Shown in pieces: positions 17,439-27,084 of a stretch of 64,000 nt of DNA. The position numbers and the translations under genes were made by a program. Below the pieces are notes generated by a model. It was not told where the DNA came from. It saw only the letters and a program-made list of their open reading frames with translations, and did not search any database. Source of the stretch: SB21 sp964415295 (lineage in GTDB: Bacteria; CLD3; SB21). The DNA is taken from positions 310,001-374,000 of the forward strand of contig CAYPYN010000003.1 in assembly GCA_964415295.1 (NCBI GenBank), written 5' to 3'. Every line of letters starts with the position of its first letter. Position 1 is the stretch's first letter.

Positions 17439-18388
17439 GCGTGTTTGCTCTTTCTCAATAAAAAAACCAGAGCGCCCGGCAACGTAGAGATCATTGAGAC
17501 TATGTACGTTATGAAGCCGATCGAAAATGCGGTTTCTGCCTGAACGCCGATTCTCTTAAACAGTAAGACCGTTGTTTGTTCCCTCGGACCGGTACCGCCG
17601 ATAGAAATCGGAAGACTGGCCGCAAGAGAAATGATCGGAACAAATATGACATAATACAATAGCGAAGAATCGTTGCCCATAGCCCGGCCGATGGCCCAGA
17701 TAGTTAGTATTCTCAGTCCTTGCACGACGAGCGAAACCATAAATATCACTAAGAGATGGCCCGGCATGGTTCTGAAGCCGTGAATCTCATAGTAAAGATG
17801 CCTGAGCCTTTCGTATAGGCTGTTAGGTATGAGTACGGAAAAAGGTTTTACCATGATATCGGCGGCTTTCTTGTTGAATGCCACGACCAGTCCCAATATC
17901 CATATGGCCAGAAGGATGGCAATGCTCCCAAACATCCGTTCCGATTCACCGCGGCCGATCATAAAAGCTCCGGTCACACAAGCGAAGAACATGAGCGTCA
18001 GCAAACCTACGAACCGGTCAAAGAAAACGGTGGCCAGGGCCGGGGATAATCTTTCCTGATTGGGCGAATGCTTCTGGATATCATAGACCCGCAGGAGATC
18101 ACCGCCCATACCGCTGATCAGAAAATTGTTAAAGAATAAGCCAACGTAGTAATATCCCAGTGTCCTCATGTAAGGAAGATGGATATCTGACATCTGCAGT
18201 ATGAGACGCCATTGAAACGCGCCGATAAAGTAACTGACCGACAGAAGTACGAACGACCACCCGATCCAGCCGGCGTCCGTTTTGAGGAACTGAAGTTTCA
18301 ACGCCTCAAGGTCAATCGATCGCACAGTAAAGAAAATGATACCAACACTGATCGCTACTTTAAGAACAAAATACAGATATTTTTTCAT
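17435..18388 (-). CDS. YbhN/UPF0104-type membrane protein (LPG synthase-like TM domain)
   Basis: 317-residue polytopic membrane protein of the lysylphosphatidylglycerol synthase transmembrane / UPF0104 family. Family blocks seen are the MGGDLLRVYD segment after the third helix, FFDRFVGLL, and the C-terminal GGTGPREQTTVLLF signature. It has only the flippase-like membrane domain, without the aminoacyl-transferase domain of MprF. Members are associated with lipid or glycolipid translocation, but the substrate here is unknown. It lies 12 bases after the DUF2723 gene. Confidence 0.82.
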   Translation of the reverse strand: MKKYLYFVLKVAISVGIIFFTVRSIDLEALKLQFLKTDAGWIGWSFVLLSVSYFIGAFQWRLILQMSDIHLPYMRTLGYYYVGLFFNNFLISGMGGDLLRVYDIQKHSPNQERLSPALATVFFDRFVGLLTLMFFACVTGAFMIGRGESERMFGSIAILLAIWILGLVVAFNKKAADIMVKPFSVLIPNSLYERLRHLYYEIHGFRTMPGHLLVIFMVSLVVQGLRILTIWAIGRAMGNDSSLLYYVIFVPIISLAASLPISIGGTGPREQTTVLLFKRIGVQAETAFSIGFITYIVSMISTLPGALVFLLRKSKHA

Positions 18389-18400
18389 GCCGGCGAAAAT

Positions 18401-21286
18401 CTATTTCTTTTCCATTCTGTTTCTTATTTCGGCAAGTTTGGCCTTGGCCGTGCCGTCCTGCGGATTGCGGGCCAGCCAGGTTTCAAGGATCGAAGCCGTT
18501 TGAGCCAGATCGCCGCTTTCTTCAAGCGCCTGGATATAATAACCCAGCGCTTCCGGGTTGGTCGGATTCGAATCATAGATCGGCTTCAGCATTTCGACCG
18601 CGGTCTTGGCATCCTTCAGCACAAAAAGGTACAGGGCCGCGATACGGATCTTGCCGCTGGGATCCACCTTGTAGGATTTTTCATTGGCCATCACCTCGCC
18701 GATATACTCCTTCAGTTTTTCCGGTTTTCCGGCGTCGGCATAAAATTGTCCGATAGCCAGCTTCAGACGGTAATCGCGCATCGGCACGGCTGTTTCGGTG
18801 ATGGTACTCTGCATGGAATCAAGGATCGCCACGATCTTTTCGTCGGGCGTCAGCGTTTCGGCAAATTCCTTATCGATTTTGCTTTCCAGCTTGCCGTACA
18901 TAGGCATTACTTTTTTCTGCCTGTAATATTCCACCATGCGCAGGAAAAGTGTCCGGTAATTCTGAGTAAGGCGCCGGATATTATCGTCGTAAGAAATACC
19001 GGCAACATTCATGTTACGGTATTGATACGTCTTGAATGTGTTCTCATACATCTTGTCAATCGACATTTCCTGGTCGGGTACCGTGATGAGCTTGTAAGCC
19101 AGGCCATCCATCCGCAAATAGCGGCTCAGGCCAACCTTATTATCGTCGCTGACCGTTATGGCGTAATAGATCGGGCGATTGAATTTATTGGCAAATACCA
19201 TGTCCAGCACCATCAGGTCCTGCACTCGTACGCCCTGTCCGGAGATTGTCGGATCGACTTTGAACTTCATTTTGGGAATGGACATCGTATCGTGATTCGC
19301 GGGAAGTACATTTCCCGACTCGACCCAGTCCTTCCAATATACTTCTTTGGGTACGTCGATCGTGAATTCCCTCGATTTCCAGCGTGTCGGCTGAATACCT
19401 GAATTGGGTATCTTCGGGTCGCCGAGGATCTGCCGGTCCGTATAACCGATAGGTACTTTCATCGCCTTAAACGTGGAACCGTCTTTCATCTTATATTCCA
19501 GTTCATGGTTTTTCAACTGATTGATATACCAATCCGTATTGAGAAGGCTGAGATTCACGATTCGCACATCCGGTCGAACTTTTTCGACTTCCTGCAGATA
19601 CCAGAGCGGAAAAGTATCGTTGTCGCCGTTGGTGAAGATCATGGCGTTGGGTTCGCAGGTCTGCAGAAGATTGTACGAATAGTCCCATGCGACGTAATTG
19701 CCCTGACGGCTTGATGTGTTTTTGTTGTAAAGGAACATATTGACAGGAAGCAACAATATCATTACAAAACAGGTGCCGTAGACGGCCGTCTGCACGAAAG
19801 AGCTGTTCTTCAGTTTTTCTTCGATCGCTTCGATAATGGAATGTACGCCGATACCGATCCAGACGGAGAATGAAAAGAACGCTCCGACGTAACTGTAATC
19901 ACGCTCACGGGGTTGAGGATCCGGCTGATTGAGGTAAAGTATGATCGCAATTCCCGTGGCCATGAAAAGACCGAAAACAGCTAACGCGCGTTTCCAATCC
20001 CGGCTGAAATGGTGTACGGCGCCGATGATACCAACAATAAAAGGTATGCCGTACAAACCGCGTAAACTGAATACGGTAAACACGTAACCGTAACGGTCTT
20101 CTTCCATATTCTGCAGCTGGTCCACCGTCCAGCCTGCCGAATTGCGCGCATGGTCGATGAGGGAAAGCGCCATCTCATCCGGCCGTCCGATGAATTGCCA
20201 GTTAAAATAACGTACGAACATTTTGTTGAATTGGTAATCCCAAAATGGCGCGATCCTCGGCCACATGGAGAAGTCGCCGTACTGCTCGCGGTTGAGATAG
20301 CTGATGAATTTCTGCCAATTGTCCGGATCGTTCTGGTCAATATTCGGATTCATCCCGGAGCGGATCATGATCAGGGCGTAGGTGGAATAACCGACAAAGA
20401 TCAGCAGAGAAGCGATGACCATAAGAGCGCCGTTGTGATTGTTCTGCTTGATCATGTAATAGGACAAGTAGATCAATAAGCCGAAAAAGGCTGCCACCGA
20501 AATGCCGGCCAGTCCGAATTTATCAAAGAACAGGGGAATCTGAATGCTCCAGAAAATAAAGGCTTTGTAAATGATGCCCATCGCAATCAGACCGATCACG
20601 ACGAACTTCAGAAAACTGCCGAGCGTAATATCGAATTTCTTCGAATAAATGATGAAGAAGATAAAAGGCAGTGCGAGGATATTGAGAAGGTGAACGCCGA
20701 TAGCAAGTCCGATCATGTAAGCGATAAGAAGCAGATACACGTCGCTGTGAATATCATCCGGTTTTTCCAGCCAAACCATGATCAGCCACACTACGATGGC
20801 GGTAAAAAAGGTGCTTGAGGCGTATACTTCCGCTTCCACGGCGTTGAACCAGTGGCTGTAAGTAAAAGCAAAGGTCAGAGCGCCGATCGCGGCCGACAAG
20901 GTTATTTTAAGAATACCGAAAGTGTCTTCCGGCCGGGCTTTCCACTGCAGGAGCAGGCGGACGACCGTCAGGTAGAGGAACAGAACGGCGAACGCGCTCG
21001 CCAGCACGGAGATCATATTGACGCGGAAGGCCACATCGTAAGAGGTGACCGCGTATCCCAGCGCATGCCCGACCTCCGAAGTGGGGAGCATGGAAAAAAT
21101 GCGTCCCACCAGCAGGAACAGCGGTGATCCGGGAGGGTGGGGTACGGCCAGGCTGTAAGCGCAGGCGGCAAATTCACCGCAATCCCAATACGATAACGTC
21201 GGGGATACGGTTGTAAAATATCCCAGAAAGGAAATAAGGAAAACTATCGTTCCCGTTATGCGGTTTATCTTCAAGTAATTAGACAT
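18401..21286 (-). CDS. DUF2723 membrane protein with C-terminal TPR-like repeats
   Basis: 961-residue membrane protein. The N-terminus carries the DUF2723 signature (SYWDCGEF at about 33-40, then HPPGSPLFLLVGR), a family thought to be GT-C-type glycosyltransferases using lipid-linked sugars; the acidic residues of SYWDCGEF would be candidate catalytic positions. About a dozen membrane helices span residues 10-520. A periplasmic region follows, with 'NGDNDTFPLWYLQEVEKVRPD' split across a conserved block near 565. TPR-like helices occupy roughly 790-955. This architecture is typical of FCB genomes, where it has been suggested to act in protein O-glycosylation. No SD is visible before the ATG. 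Confidence 0.88.
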   Translation of the reverse strand: MSNYLKINRITGTIVFLISFLGYFTTVSPTLSYWDCGEFAACAYSLAVPHPPGSPLFLLVGRIFSMLPTSEVGHALGYAVTSYDVAFRVNMISVLASAFAVLFLYLTVVRLLLQWKARPEDTFGILKITLSAAIGALTFAFTYSHWFNAVEAEVYASSTFFTAIVVWLIMVWLEKPDDIHSDVYLLLIAYMIGLAIGVHLLNILALPFIFFIIYSKKFDITLGSFLKFVVIGLIAMGIIYKAFIFWSIQIPLFFDKFGLAGISVAAFFGLLIYLSYYMIKQNNHNGALMVIASLLIFVGYSTYALIMIRSGMNPNIDQNDPDNWQKFISYLNREQYGDFSMWPRIAPFWDYQFNKMFVRYFNWQFIGRPDEMALSLIDHARNSAGWTVDQLQNMEEDRYGYVFTVFSLRGLYGIPFIVGIIGAVHHFSRDWKRALAVFGLFMATGIAIILYLNQPDPQPRERDYSYVGAFFSFSVWIGIGVHSIIEAIEEKLKNSSFVQTAVYGTCFVMILLLPVNMFLYNKNTSSRQGNYVAWDYSYNLLQTCEPNAMIFTNGDNDTFPLWYLQEVEKVRPDVRIVNLSLLNTDWYINQLKNHELEYKMKDGSTFKAMKVPIGYTDRQILGDPKIPNSGIQPTRWKSREFTIDVPKEVYWKDWVESGNVLPANHDTMSIPKMKFKVDPTISGQGVRVQDLMVLDMVFANKFNRPIYYAITVSDDNKVGLSRYLRMDGLAYKLITVPDQEMSIDKMYENTFKTYQYRNMNVAGISYDDNIRRLTQNYRTLFLRMVEYYRQKKVMPMYGKLESKIDKEFAETLTPDEKIVAILDSMQSTITETAVPMRDYRLKLAIGQFYADAGKPEKLKEYIGEVMANEKSYKVDPSGKIRIAALYLFVLKDAKTAVEMLKPIYDSNPTNPEALGYYIQALEESGDLAQTASILETWLARNPQDGTAKAKLAEIRNRMEKK

Positions 21287-21320
21287 ACGGTGTGAAACTC
21301 CTGAAAGTATGGATGATGAT

Positions 21321-22196
21321 TTATGATAATGTCAGTTTGTTCTCTTTGTCCAGAAAGTAGTCTCTGAGGGCCTCATCCCAGTCGGTCATGAGGTCCATTC
21401 CCATTTTCTCCAAACGGTCGTTGCGGAGAACGGAATAAGCCGGGCGACGAACCGCACTGCCGAATTCGGCTACCGTGGTCGGCTCCAACTTAACCGGTGT
21501 TCTTGTCAGTTCGAAAATCTTTTCGGCAAACTGAAACCATGAACACGCCCCGTTATTGGTCGCATGAAAAAGGCCGTAATGGTCTTTGTCAATCATGGCT
21601 TTGATCTGGCGAGCCAAATGCACCGTAAATGTCGGCGTAAGAATCTCGTCGTTCACGACCCGGATCACTTCTTTTTCTTTGGCCAGTTTGAGCATGGTCT
21701 CTACAAAATTGGTCTTCTTTCCGACGGCCGGATGTATGCCGTATAGACCGGAGGTCCGAACAATCACATGCGACGTGCAATAAGCGGCTACATAGTATTC
21801 GCCGGACAGTTTACTAATGCCATACACATTCAGCGGGGACGGCCGATCGGATTCCACATAGGGCACGGTCTTTTTCCCGTCGAATACGTAATCGGTGCTC
21901 ACATGTACGAGTTTAGCAGCGAATTTTCCGCAGGCCACTGCCACATTCTTGGCGCCGAGGGCATTGATCGTAAAAGCTTTCTTGTCATCGGCCTCGCATC
22001 CCGGCACATCGGTCCACGCGGCCGTATTGATCACTACATCCGGACGTTCCGATTTCATCAATTCGAGTATGCGGACCGGATCGGTGATGTCGCACTGATC
22101 CACATCCGTTGGAATCAGATCACAGGTTCCGGCAAGGATCCGCATCAGGTCCCTGCCCAACTGGCCTTGAGCGCCGATTATCAAAGTCTTTCGCAC
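21321..22196 (-). CDS. rfbD: dTDP-4-dehydrorhamnose reductase
   Basis: Extended SDR-fold reductase (291 residues) catalysing the last step of dTDP-L-rhamnose synthesis. The NAD(P)-binding motif GAQGQLG is at residues 8-14, the STDYVFDG block carries the active-site Thr/Asp, and the catalytic YGxxK reads VYGISKLSGE. The start is a GTG preceded by GGGG at five bases. rfbA, rfbB and rfbC are not in the window. The neighbouring glycosyltransferase suggests use in a surface glycan. Confidence 0.9.
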   Translation of the reverse strand: MRKTLIIGAQGQLGRDLMRILAGTCDLIPTDVDQCDITDPVRILELMKSERPDVVINTAAWTDVPGCEADDKKAFTINALGAKNVAVACGKFAAKLVHVSTDYVFDGKKTVPYVESDRPSPLNVYGISKLSGEYYVAAYCTSHVIVRTSGLYGIHPAVGKKTNFVETMLKLAKEKEVIRVVNDEILTPTFTVHLARQIKAMIDKDHYGLFHATNNGACSWFQFAEKIFELTRTPVKLEPTTVAEFGSAVRRPAYSVLRNDRLEKMGMDLMTDWDEALRDYFLDKENKLTLS

Positions 22197-22211
22197 GTAT
22201 ACCCCATTTTT

Positions 22212-23291
22212 TCAAAAGCTTAAAGTATGAAACTCGTGCTTCTTCTTCAAGAAATAATCAACAACGATACTTCGGGGATAAATGACACGGTTCAGGCTTT
22301 CATCAGGGACCTTCCGTAGTTTCTGTACCGCACGTCTTTTTCGGATGAGGAGGGCGGTATGGGCGTATATCCAGAAGTGCGCTTTCAGGATCGCCAGTAT
22401 GCGTTTGGGTTCCAGCTGGGATAGTGCGTGAATTCCGGCTACACCGTCGAGGACATATCTTTGCAGAAGGATCCTGAAAAAGTGTTTTGGTGAAAGGTTC
22501 TTAATAAGGAGTATCAGGCTGTTCCGGTGATTCCAGTACAGTTTTTTGAAATTGGCCGCCGGCAGGGAAGCGCTGACATAATGAAATACCAGAGAACGCG
22601 GCATCACTTTTATTTTGTATCCCCGCAAATGGAACCGCCAGCAAAGATCGATCTCTTCGTAGTGCATGAAGAACGTTTCGTCCAACAATCCGACATCGTC
22701 CAGCGCGGAGCGGCGAAGAAAAAGTGCGGCGCCGCTGGCCCAGAATATTTCCCGGACATCGTCGTACTGGCCCCTGTCTTGTTCGATGGTATCGAACATA
22801 CGTCCTCGAAGGAACGCATACCCCCAGCGGTCGATAAACCCCCCTGAAGCGCCGGCGTACTCAAAGTAACCGCGATTGATCATCGATTGGAGTTTTGGCT
22901 GAAGCGCGGCGACCGTATCGTCCGCTTCCGCTTCATGAACCAAGTGATCAAGCCAATCCGGTGCGACTTCTACGTCGTTATTCAACAGTACCAGGTATTT
23001 CCCACGTGCGGCGCGGATACCGATGTTGTTGCCGCCGGTATACCCGAGATTGACCGCGGAGCGGATGAGCCGAACCTGAGAGTAATTGTCCGCGATCAGA
23101 TCCGCGGAGCCGTCGGTCGAAGCATTGTCGACTACGATCCATTCCACGGCCGAATAAGCTGTCCGGAACAGCGAATCAAAGAGAGGTTTTACAAAGTTCT
23201 TGCCGTTGTAGTTGAGGATAACGACGGAAACCAGCGGGGATGTATTCATCAGGAATGCGGGTTGATCGGATGGTTTAGAAAGGCTGTTCAT
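22212..23291 (-). CDS. Family 2 glycosyltransferase
   Basis: 359-residue GT2 transferase, cytoplasmic face. VSVVILNYNG opens the GT-A fold, followed by VVDNASTDGS, the nucleotide/metal-binding LLNNDVEV, and the acceptor-side segment with MHYEEIDLCWR (ED motif of rhamnosyltransferase-like GT2). The closeness of rfbD makes rhamnose transfer plausible but unproven. The start overlaps the dnaB stop by 17 bases; a second ATG at 23249 would avoid the overlap and start just before the GT2 core, so either is possible. Confidence 0.86.
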   Translation of the reverse strand: MNSLSKPSDQPAFLMNTSPLVSVVILNYNGKNFVKPLFDSLFRTAYSAVEWIVVDNASTDGSADLIADNYSQVRLIRSAVNLGYTGGNNIGIRAARGKYLVLLNNDVEVAPDWLDHLVHEAEADDTVAALQPKLQSMINRGYFEYAGASGGFIDRWGYAFLRGRMFDTIEQDRGQYDDVREIFWASGAALFLRRSALDDVGLLDETFFMHYEEIDLCWRFHLRGYKIKVMPRSLVFHYVSASLPAANFKKLYWNHRNSLILLIKNLSPKHFFRILLQRYVLDGVAGIHALSQLEPKRILAILKAHFWIYAHTALLIRKRRAVQKLRKVPDESLNRVIYPRSIVVDYFLKKKHEFHTLSF

Positions 23292-24696
23292 CGCGGGAGT
23301 AGGGCGGAGGAACTTCCTGCGTACGGTTGACGTCTATTTCTACAAAGCGTGCGTATTTCTTGATAAAGCCGAGAGCTACGTCGCCGACCGGGCCGTTTCG
23401 CTGTTTTCCGATAATGATCTCGGCGGGAACCAGATCCGCCTGCCGGTCCTGACTATCCTGGTCGTAATAATCCTGGCGGTGCACGAACATCACTACGTCC
23501 GCATCCTGCTCGATGGAACCGGAATCGCGGAGGTCGGACAACATGGGTTTCTTCTCGCCGCCACGTTGTTCCACTGCACGGGACAGCTGGCTGAGCGCCA
23601 GCACGGGGATGTCGAGTTCCTTGGCCAGCGCTTTGAGAGAGCGGGAAATGATCGCCACTTCTTCCTGACGGTTGGCATTGGCTTTGGCATTGGCATTGAC
23701 CAGCTGCATGTAGTCGACAATAAGGAGTTCGACCTGTTTTTCGACCTTCAGCCGCCGCGCGCGCGCGCGTAATTCTAAAATGTTCAGGCTCGGCGTGTCG
23801 TCGATATAAATCGGAGCCTTGGATAAACGTCCTACGCTGGTTGAAAGTTTGGACCATTCGTTGGACGGCAACATGCCGGTGCGGACTTTGTGGGCATCCA
23901 CCTGAGCTTCCGCGCAGAGAAGACGCATCACGAGCTGCAGCGACGACATTTCGAGGCTGAAGAATCCGACGGGCTTATTGGCTTCGACGGCCACATTGCG
24001 CGCGATCGACAAGACCAGAGCCGTTTTGCCCATACTCGGCCGTCCGGCGACGATGATAAGATCGGAATTCTGGAATCCGCTGGTCATTTTATCCAGCGAT
24101 TTGTATCCGGAAGTGACCCCGGTGACCCCGCCGGGCTGGTGATGAAAACGCTCGATCTGCTCAAACACGTTGTGAAGGACAGGCTTCAGAGCTACAAATC
24201 CCTGCCGGCTTTTGTCCTCGGCGATCTTGAAGATCTGCTGTTCGACGGAATCGACCAGATGATCCACTTCTTCCGATTCCTGGAAAGCCTGCGTGACGAT
24301 CTGAGAACCCACATTGATCAATTTCCTCAAACGTGCTTTATCCAGAACGATCTTAGCGTAATTGGCGATATTGGACGCGCTTGGAACTTTCTGACTCAGG
24401 CCGGAAATGAAGTAGCTGCCGCCGACCCTTTCGAGTTGATTGGATTTTCGTAATTCTTCGGTCAGAGTGATCAGATCGATCGGTTCGCCGCGCGCATTGA
24501 GGGCGAGCATGGCATTAAATATGGTCCTGTGGGCTTCCTTGTAAAAACAGGTTTCGTCCATGATCTCGATAACCCGTCCGACGGCGTTTTCGTCGATCAT
24601 CATCGAACCCAATATGGCCTCTTCGACGTCCACAGCCTGAGGAGGCACACGGCCGGAAAACTCGATGATTTTTGATTTTTCTTCAGGAACTGACAT
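23275..24696 (-). CDS. dnaB: Replicative DNA helicase DnaB
   Basis: Hexameric 5'-3' helicase of the replication fork, 473 residues. The N-terminal domain starts with PPQAVDVEEAILGSMM; the RecA-like domain has Walker A GRPSMGKTALVL, Walker B LLIVDYMQL, and the DLRDSGSIEQDADVV block. There is no intein or insertion. The ATG at 24696 is chosen over an in-frame TTG five codons upstream. No SD is evident. It is unusual, but not unheard of, for it to head a run of envelope genes. Confidence 0.96.
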   Translation of the reverse strand: MSVPEEKSKIIEFSGRVPPQAVDVEEAILGSMMIDENAVGRVIEIMDETCFYKEAHRTIFNAMLALNARGEPIDLITLTEELRKSNQLERVGGSYFISGLSQKVPSASNIANYAKIVLDKARLRKLINVGSQIVTQAFQESEEVDHLVDSVEQQIFKIAEDKSRQGFVALKPVLHNVFEQIERFHHQPGGVTGVTSGYKSLDKMTSGFQNSDLIIVAGRPSMGKTALVLSIARNVAVEANKPVGFFSLEMSSLQLVMRLLCAEAQVDAHKVRTGMLPSNEWSKLSTSVGRLSKAPIYIDDTPSLNILELRARARRLKVEKQVELLIVDYMQLVNANAKANANRQEEVAIISRSLKALAKELDIPVLALSQLSRAVEQRGGEKKPMLSDLRDSGSIEQDADVVMFVHRQDYYDQDSQDRQADLVPAEIIIGKQRNGPVGDVALGFIKKYARFVEIDVNRTQEVPPPYSRDEQPF

Positions 24697-24729
24697 CGGG
24701 AGATCTAACAATAAAAGGGGTTAAAAATT

Positions 24730-25494
24730 TTACTTTTTCAATTTAGCCAATATGTCGTTCACAGTCAAACCGGAAAAATTTCCTTCGTCAGGCGCGTGTT
24801 TCATCATTTTAATGATCTGCGCGAGCAGATCGAGGGTTTCCGTGATCTTCTGACAACCGTCGATACTTGCCTCGATCAATTTCTTCACGCTGTCGGGATC
24901 CTTGGGATCACAGATCTGCGCACGTCCGGCGATCGGCGCTGTGGCGTTATTGATATGGTGCGAAATGGCGACCAGGGTTTGTTCCAGTGTAAGGATCCGC
25001 TCAAGTTCTTTTTCCTTTTGAATAAGCTCCGATCGCAGTTTCTTGAGCTTGAGCATGGAGGCCACACGAACACGGAGTTCGACCAGGTTGTATGGTTTGA
25101 CCAGATAGTCGTCAGCCCCTTTTTCAAGACCGGCGATCTTGTCCATGGGATCGCTCTTCGCGGTGACCAGGACGATCGGAGTCATCTTGAGATCCGGTTC
25201 ACTGCGAACGAGTTCGCAGAACTTGAAACCGTCCATTTTCGGCATCATGACGTCGCTGAGAACGAGATCGTGGTGATGTTCCCGCAATTTCTCCAAACCT
25301 TGTTCCCCGTCGCCGGCGACATCCACATTATATCCTTCTTTGCGGAAGAACATGTTCAGGATCGCCACGGTATCCGGATCGTCCTCGATGATCAGGATGC
25401 GCGTCGAAGCGGCATGTTTGTGTCTACGGACAGGCTCGGTATGGTACAGAGGCTTGGGTCTGTTATAAGACGTTTTGGTGGTTTTTGGCGACAT
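24730..25494 (-). CDS. Response regulator with C-terminal DHp-like helical domain
   Basis: 254-residue protein. The receiver domain spans about residues 31-150, with acidic pocket EDD, the phospho-acceptor Asp in LVLSDVMMPKMDG, and the conserved Lys in DYLVKP. A coiled linker (SELIQKEKELERILT) leads to a helical segment with ISHHINNATAPI, like the His-containing helix of histidine-kinase dimerisation domains. No HATPase domain follows, so it cannot autophosphorylate by itself. A protein of the same layout lies at 29879, suggesting a family. Partner kinase not seen. Confidence 0.85.
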   Translation of the reverse strand: MSPKTTKTSYNRPKPLYHTEPVRRHKHAASTRILIIEDDPDTVAILNMFFRKEGYNVDVAGDGEQGLEKLREHHHDLVLSDVMMPKMDGFKFCELVRSEPDLKMTPIVLVTAKSDPMDKIAGLEKGADDYLVKPYNLVELRVRVASMLKLKKLRSELIQKEKELERILTLEQTLVAISHHINNATAPIAGRAQICDPKDPDSVKKLIEASIDGCQKITETLDLLAQIIKMMKHAPDEGNFSGLTVNDILAKLKK

Positions 25495-25534
25495 GAAAAA
25501 TGCTTATTGTGCGAAGCCGCAGGCGATTCTTAGA

Positions 25535-25561
25535 TTGACTTTTATAGGCAAATGCTATACT
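25535..25561 (+). promoter_or_regulatory. Possible promoter for the HEAT-repeat lipoprotein gene
   Basis: TTGACT (25535-25540) and TATACT (25556-25561) with a short 15-bp spacer, about 140 bases upstream of the next plus-strand gene. The short spacing makes this tentative. Confidence 0.35.
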
Positions 25562-25699
25562 TTGAACAGACTTTTTTCCAGCCATTCAGGCCGAAACCGA
25601 CGATTTGAAGCGGATTTTTTGGTAGCCGATAATATACATTTTCACGGCCATTAGCAATGGTAATTTTATAATCCTATACGGAAGAATTGAAACAAAAAC

Positions 25700-27067
25700 A
25701 TGATCCTCCCGCGTTTGTTTTTCCTCCTTGTTCCGGTTCTGTTATGGTCGGTCTCCGGATGCCGCATCAAAACCCCTGAGATCGGCAAACTTCCACCCCG
25801 AGAAACGATGATCAAATATTGCTGGCAGACCTTCGATTTTGGGTTGAAGGACAAAAGCGATTTTGTCAAAGTAAATACGATTCGTACTCTCGGTCGTCTG
25901 GGAAACAGGACTGCGATCGACGTGCTCAGTTCCCACGACTTCGGATGGAAGCCGCAGTTAATCAAATCGTGCGTGATGACGCTGGCGCAGCAGCGCGACA
26001 GCGTGGCTTTTTACGGGCTTTATCACTACGGCTATGCCCGCGATTTCGGCGTACGTGAACAAGTGGTGATAGGCATGGCGCGTATGTCGGAACTGTTTCC
26101 GGACACCCTCGTGGCCCGTTACCTGAAAAAGATCCTGTCCGGCGTGGACAGCATTGCGGTGGATACGCTATTGTATGATTCATCAGAGATCGCGGCGGAC
26201 AAAAATGAGCTGAAAGCCAAGATCGGCATGGCGCTTATGAAAGTGGGCGACCGGTCGGGAGAGGTCTATGTCAAGGCGGCCCAGAGAAATCCATCGCTTC
26301 AATCACGTCTTATGCTTGCAGGGATGGCCGGTGAGATCAGACCCCCCGGCGCGCAAACGATCGTCATTCCCTTGCTCAGGGATTCCTCTTCCTTCGTTCG
26401 GGCCAAAGCACTGGAATCGCTGATCAGGATCAAGCCGGTTGATCTGGAAAATCGTTTGCGGGCGGCGTTAGCTTCCGATGCTTCCGAAGACGAACGATCC
26501 GTTGCGGCGATTGCTTTGCTTGAATACGATGAGAAAACGGCAGCGGAAAATCTCTTACATATGCTCGACAGCGACGACGAGGACATATTAAGCAAGGTCA
26601 TATTGGCTCTTGGCAAGGTCAATACAAAACCGGTGAGGGATCGCGTGATTCCATTGCTGCGTAAACTTACGACGCAACCGTCCGATTGGGTGCGTATCTC
26701 ATCGATTGCGGCGTTGGGCGAACTTAAAGATTACGAATCCGCCGATCTGATCGAAGCGGCGCTTAACGATAAATCGCAGGAGGTGCGTGAGATCGCCGTC
26801 GGTGTTCTATCGCGCTTCAAGGGCCGTTTGATGCTGGACGACTTGAAAAAACTTGCGAAGGACGATGAGTATTCCATGCGCTCGGTGGCCATCGCAGGAC
26901 TCGGGAGTATTGAAAACGATTCCCTGCAAAATGAGGTGATTCTGCCCATTCTGATGGACCGCTTGAAAAACGATGAGGAGCTGATCGTTCGTGTCCGCGC
27001 GGCTTTTACTATTCTGGATGTACTATCCAACCGGAAATATACCAAACCTACCGAAAAGAAAGATTAA
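25700..27067 (+). CDS. HEAT-repeat lipoprotein
   Basis: 455-residue predicted lipoprotein with lipobox SVSGC (Cys at about 21). The rest is helical, with HEAT-like repeats: 'VKVNTIRTLGRLGNRTAIDVL' split near residue 57, 'VRAKALESLIRIKP' near 235, 'VRISSIAALGELKDYESADLI' near 330 and 'MRSVAIAGLGSIE' near 395. HEAT solenoids usually bind proteins; no enzymatic motif is seen. Seventeen bases separate it from the UPF0182 gene, so they are probably co-expressed. Function unknown. Confidence 0.82.
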   Translation: MILPRLFFLLVPVLLWSVSGCRIKTPEIGKLPPRETMIKYCWQTFDFGLKDKSDFVKVNTIRTLGRLGNRTAIDVLSSHDFGWKPQLIKSCVMTLAQQRDSVAFYGLYHYGYARDFGVREQVVIGMARMSELFPDTLVARYLKKILSGVDSIAVDTLLYDSSEIAADKNELKAKIGMALMKVGDRSGEVYVKAAQRNPSLQSRLMLAGMAGEIRPPGAQTIVIPLLRDSSSFVRAKALESLIRIKPVDLENRLRAALASDASEDERSVAAIALLEYDEKTAAENLLHMLDSDDEDILSKVILALGKVNTKPVRDRVIPLLRKLTTQPSDWVRISSIAALGELKDYESADLIEAALNDKSQEVREIAVGVLSRFKGRLMLDDLKKLAKDDEYSMRSVAIAGLGSIENDSLQNEVILPILMDRLKNDEELIVRVRAAFTILDVLSNRKYTKPTEKKD

Positions 27068-27084
27068 TTTGAGGAGTCTTCCCC

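Noticed and set aside
18212..19402. 396-codon plus-strand open frame opposite the DUF2723 gene
   Set aside because: Antisense shadow of a well-supported gene, with His/Arg/Phe-rich composition and no recognisable domain.
23752..23775. Alternating CG run (CGCGCGCGCG) as possible Z-DNA element
   Set aside because: It encodes an Arg/Ala-rich stretch inside dnaB and is explained by coding.
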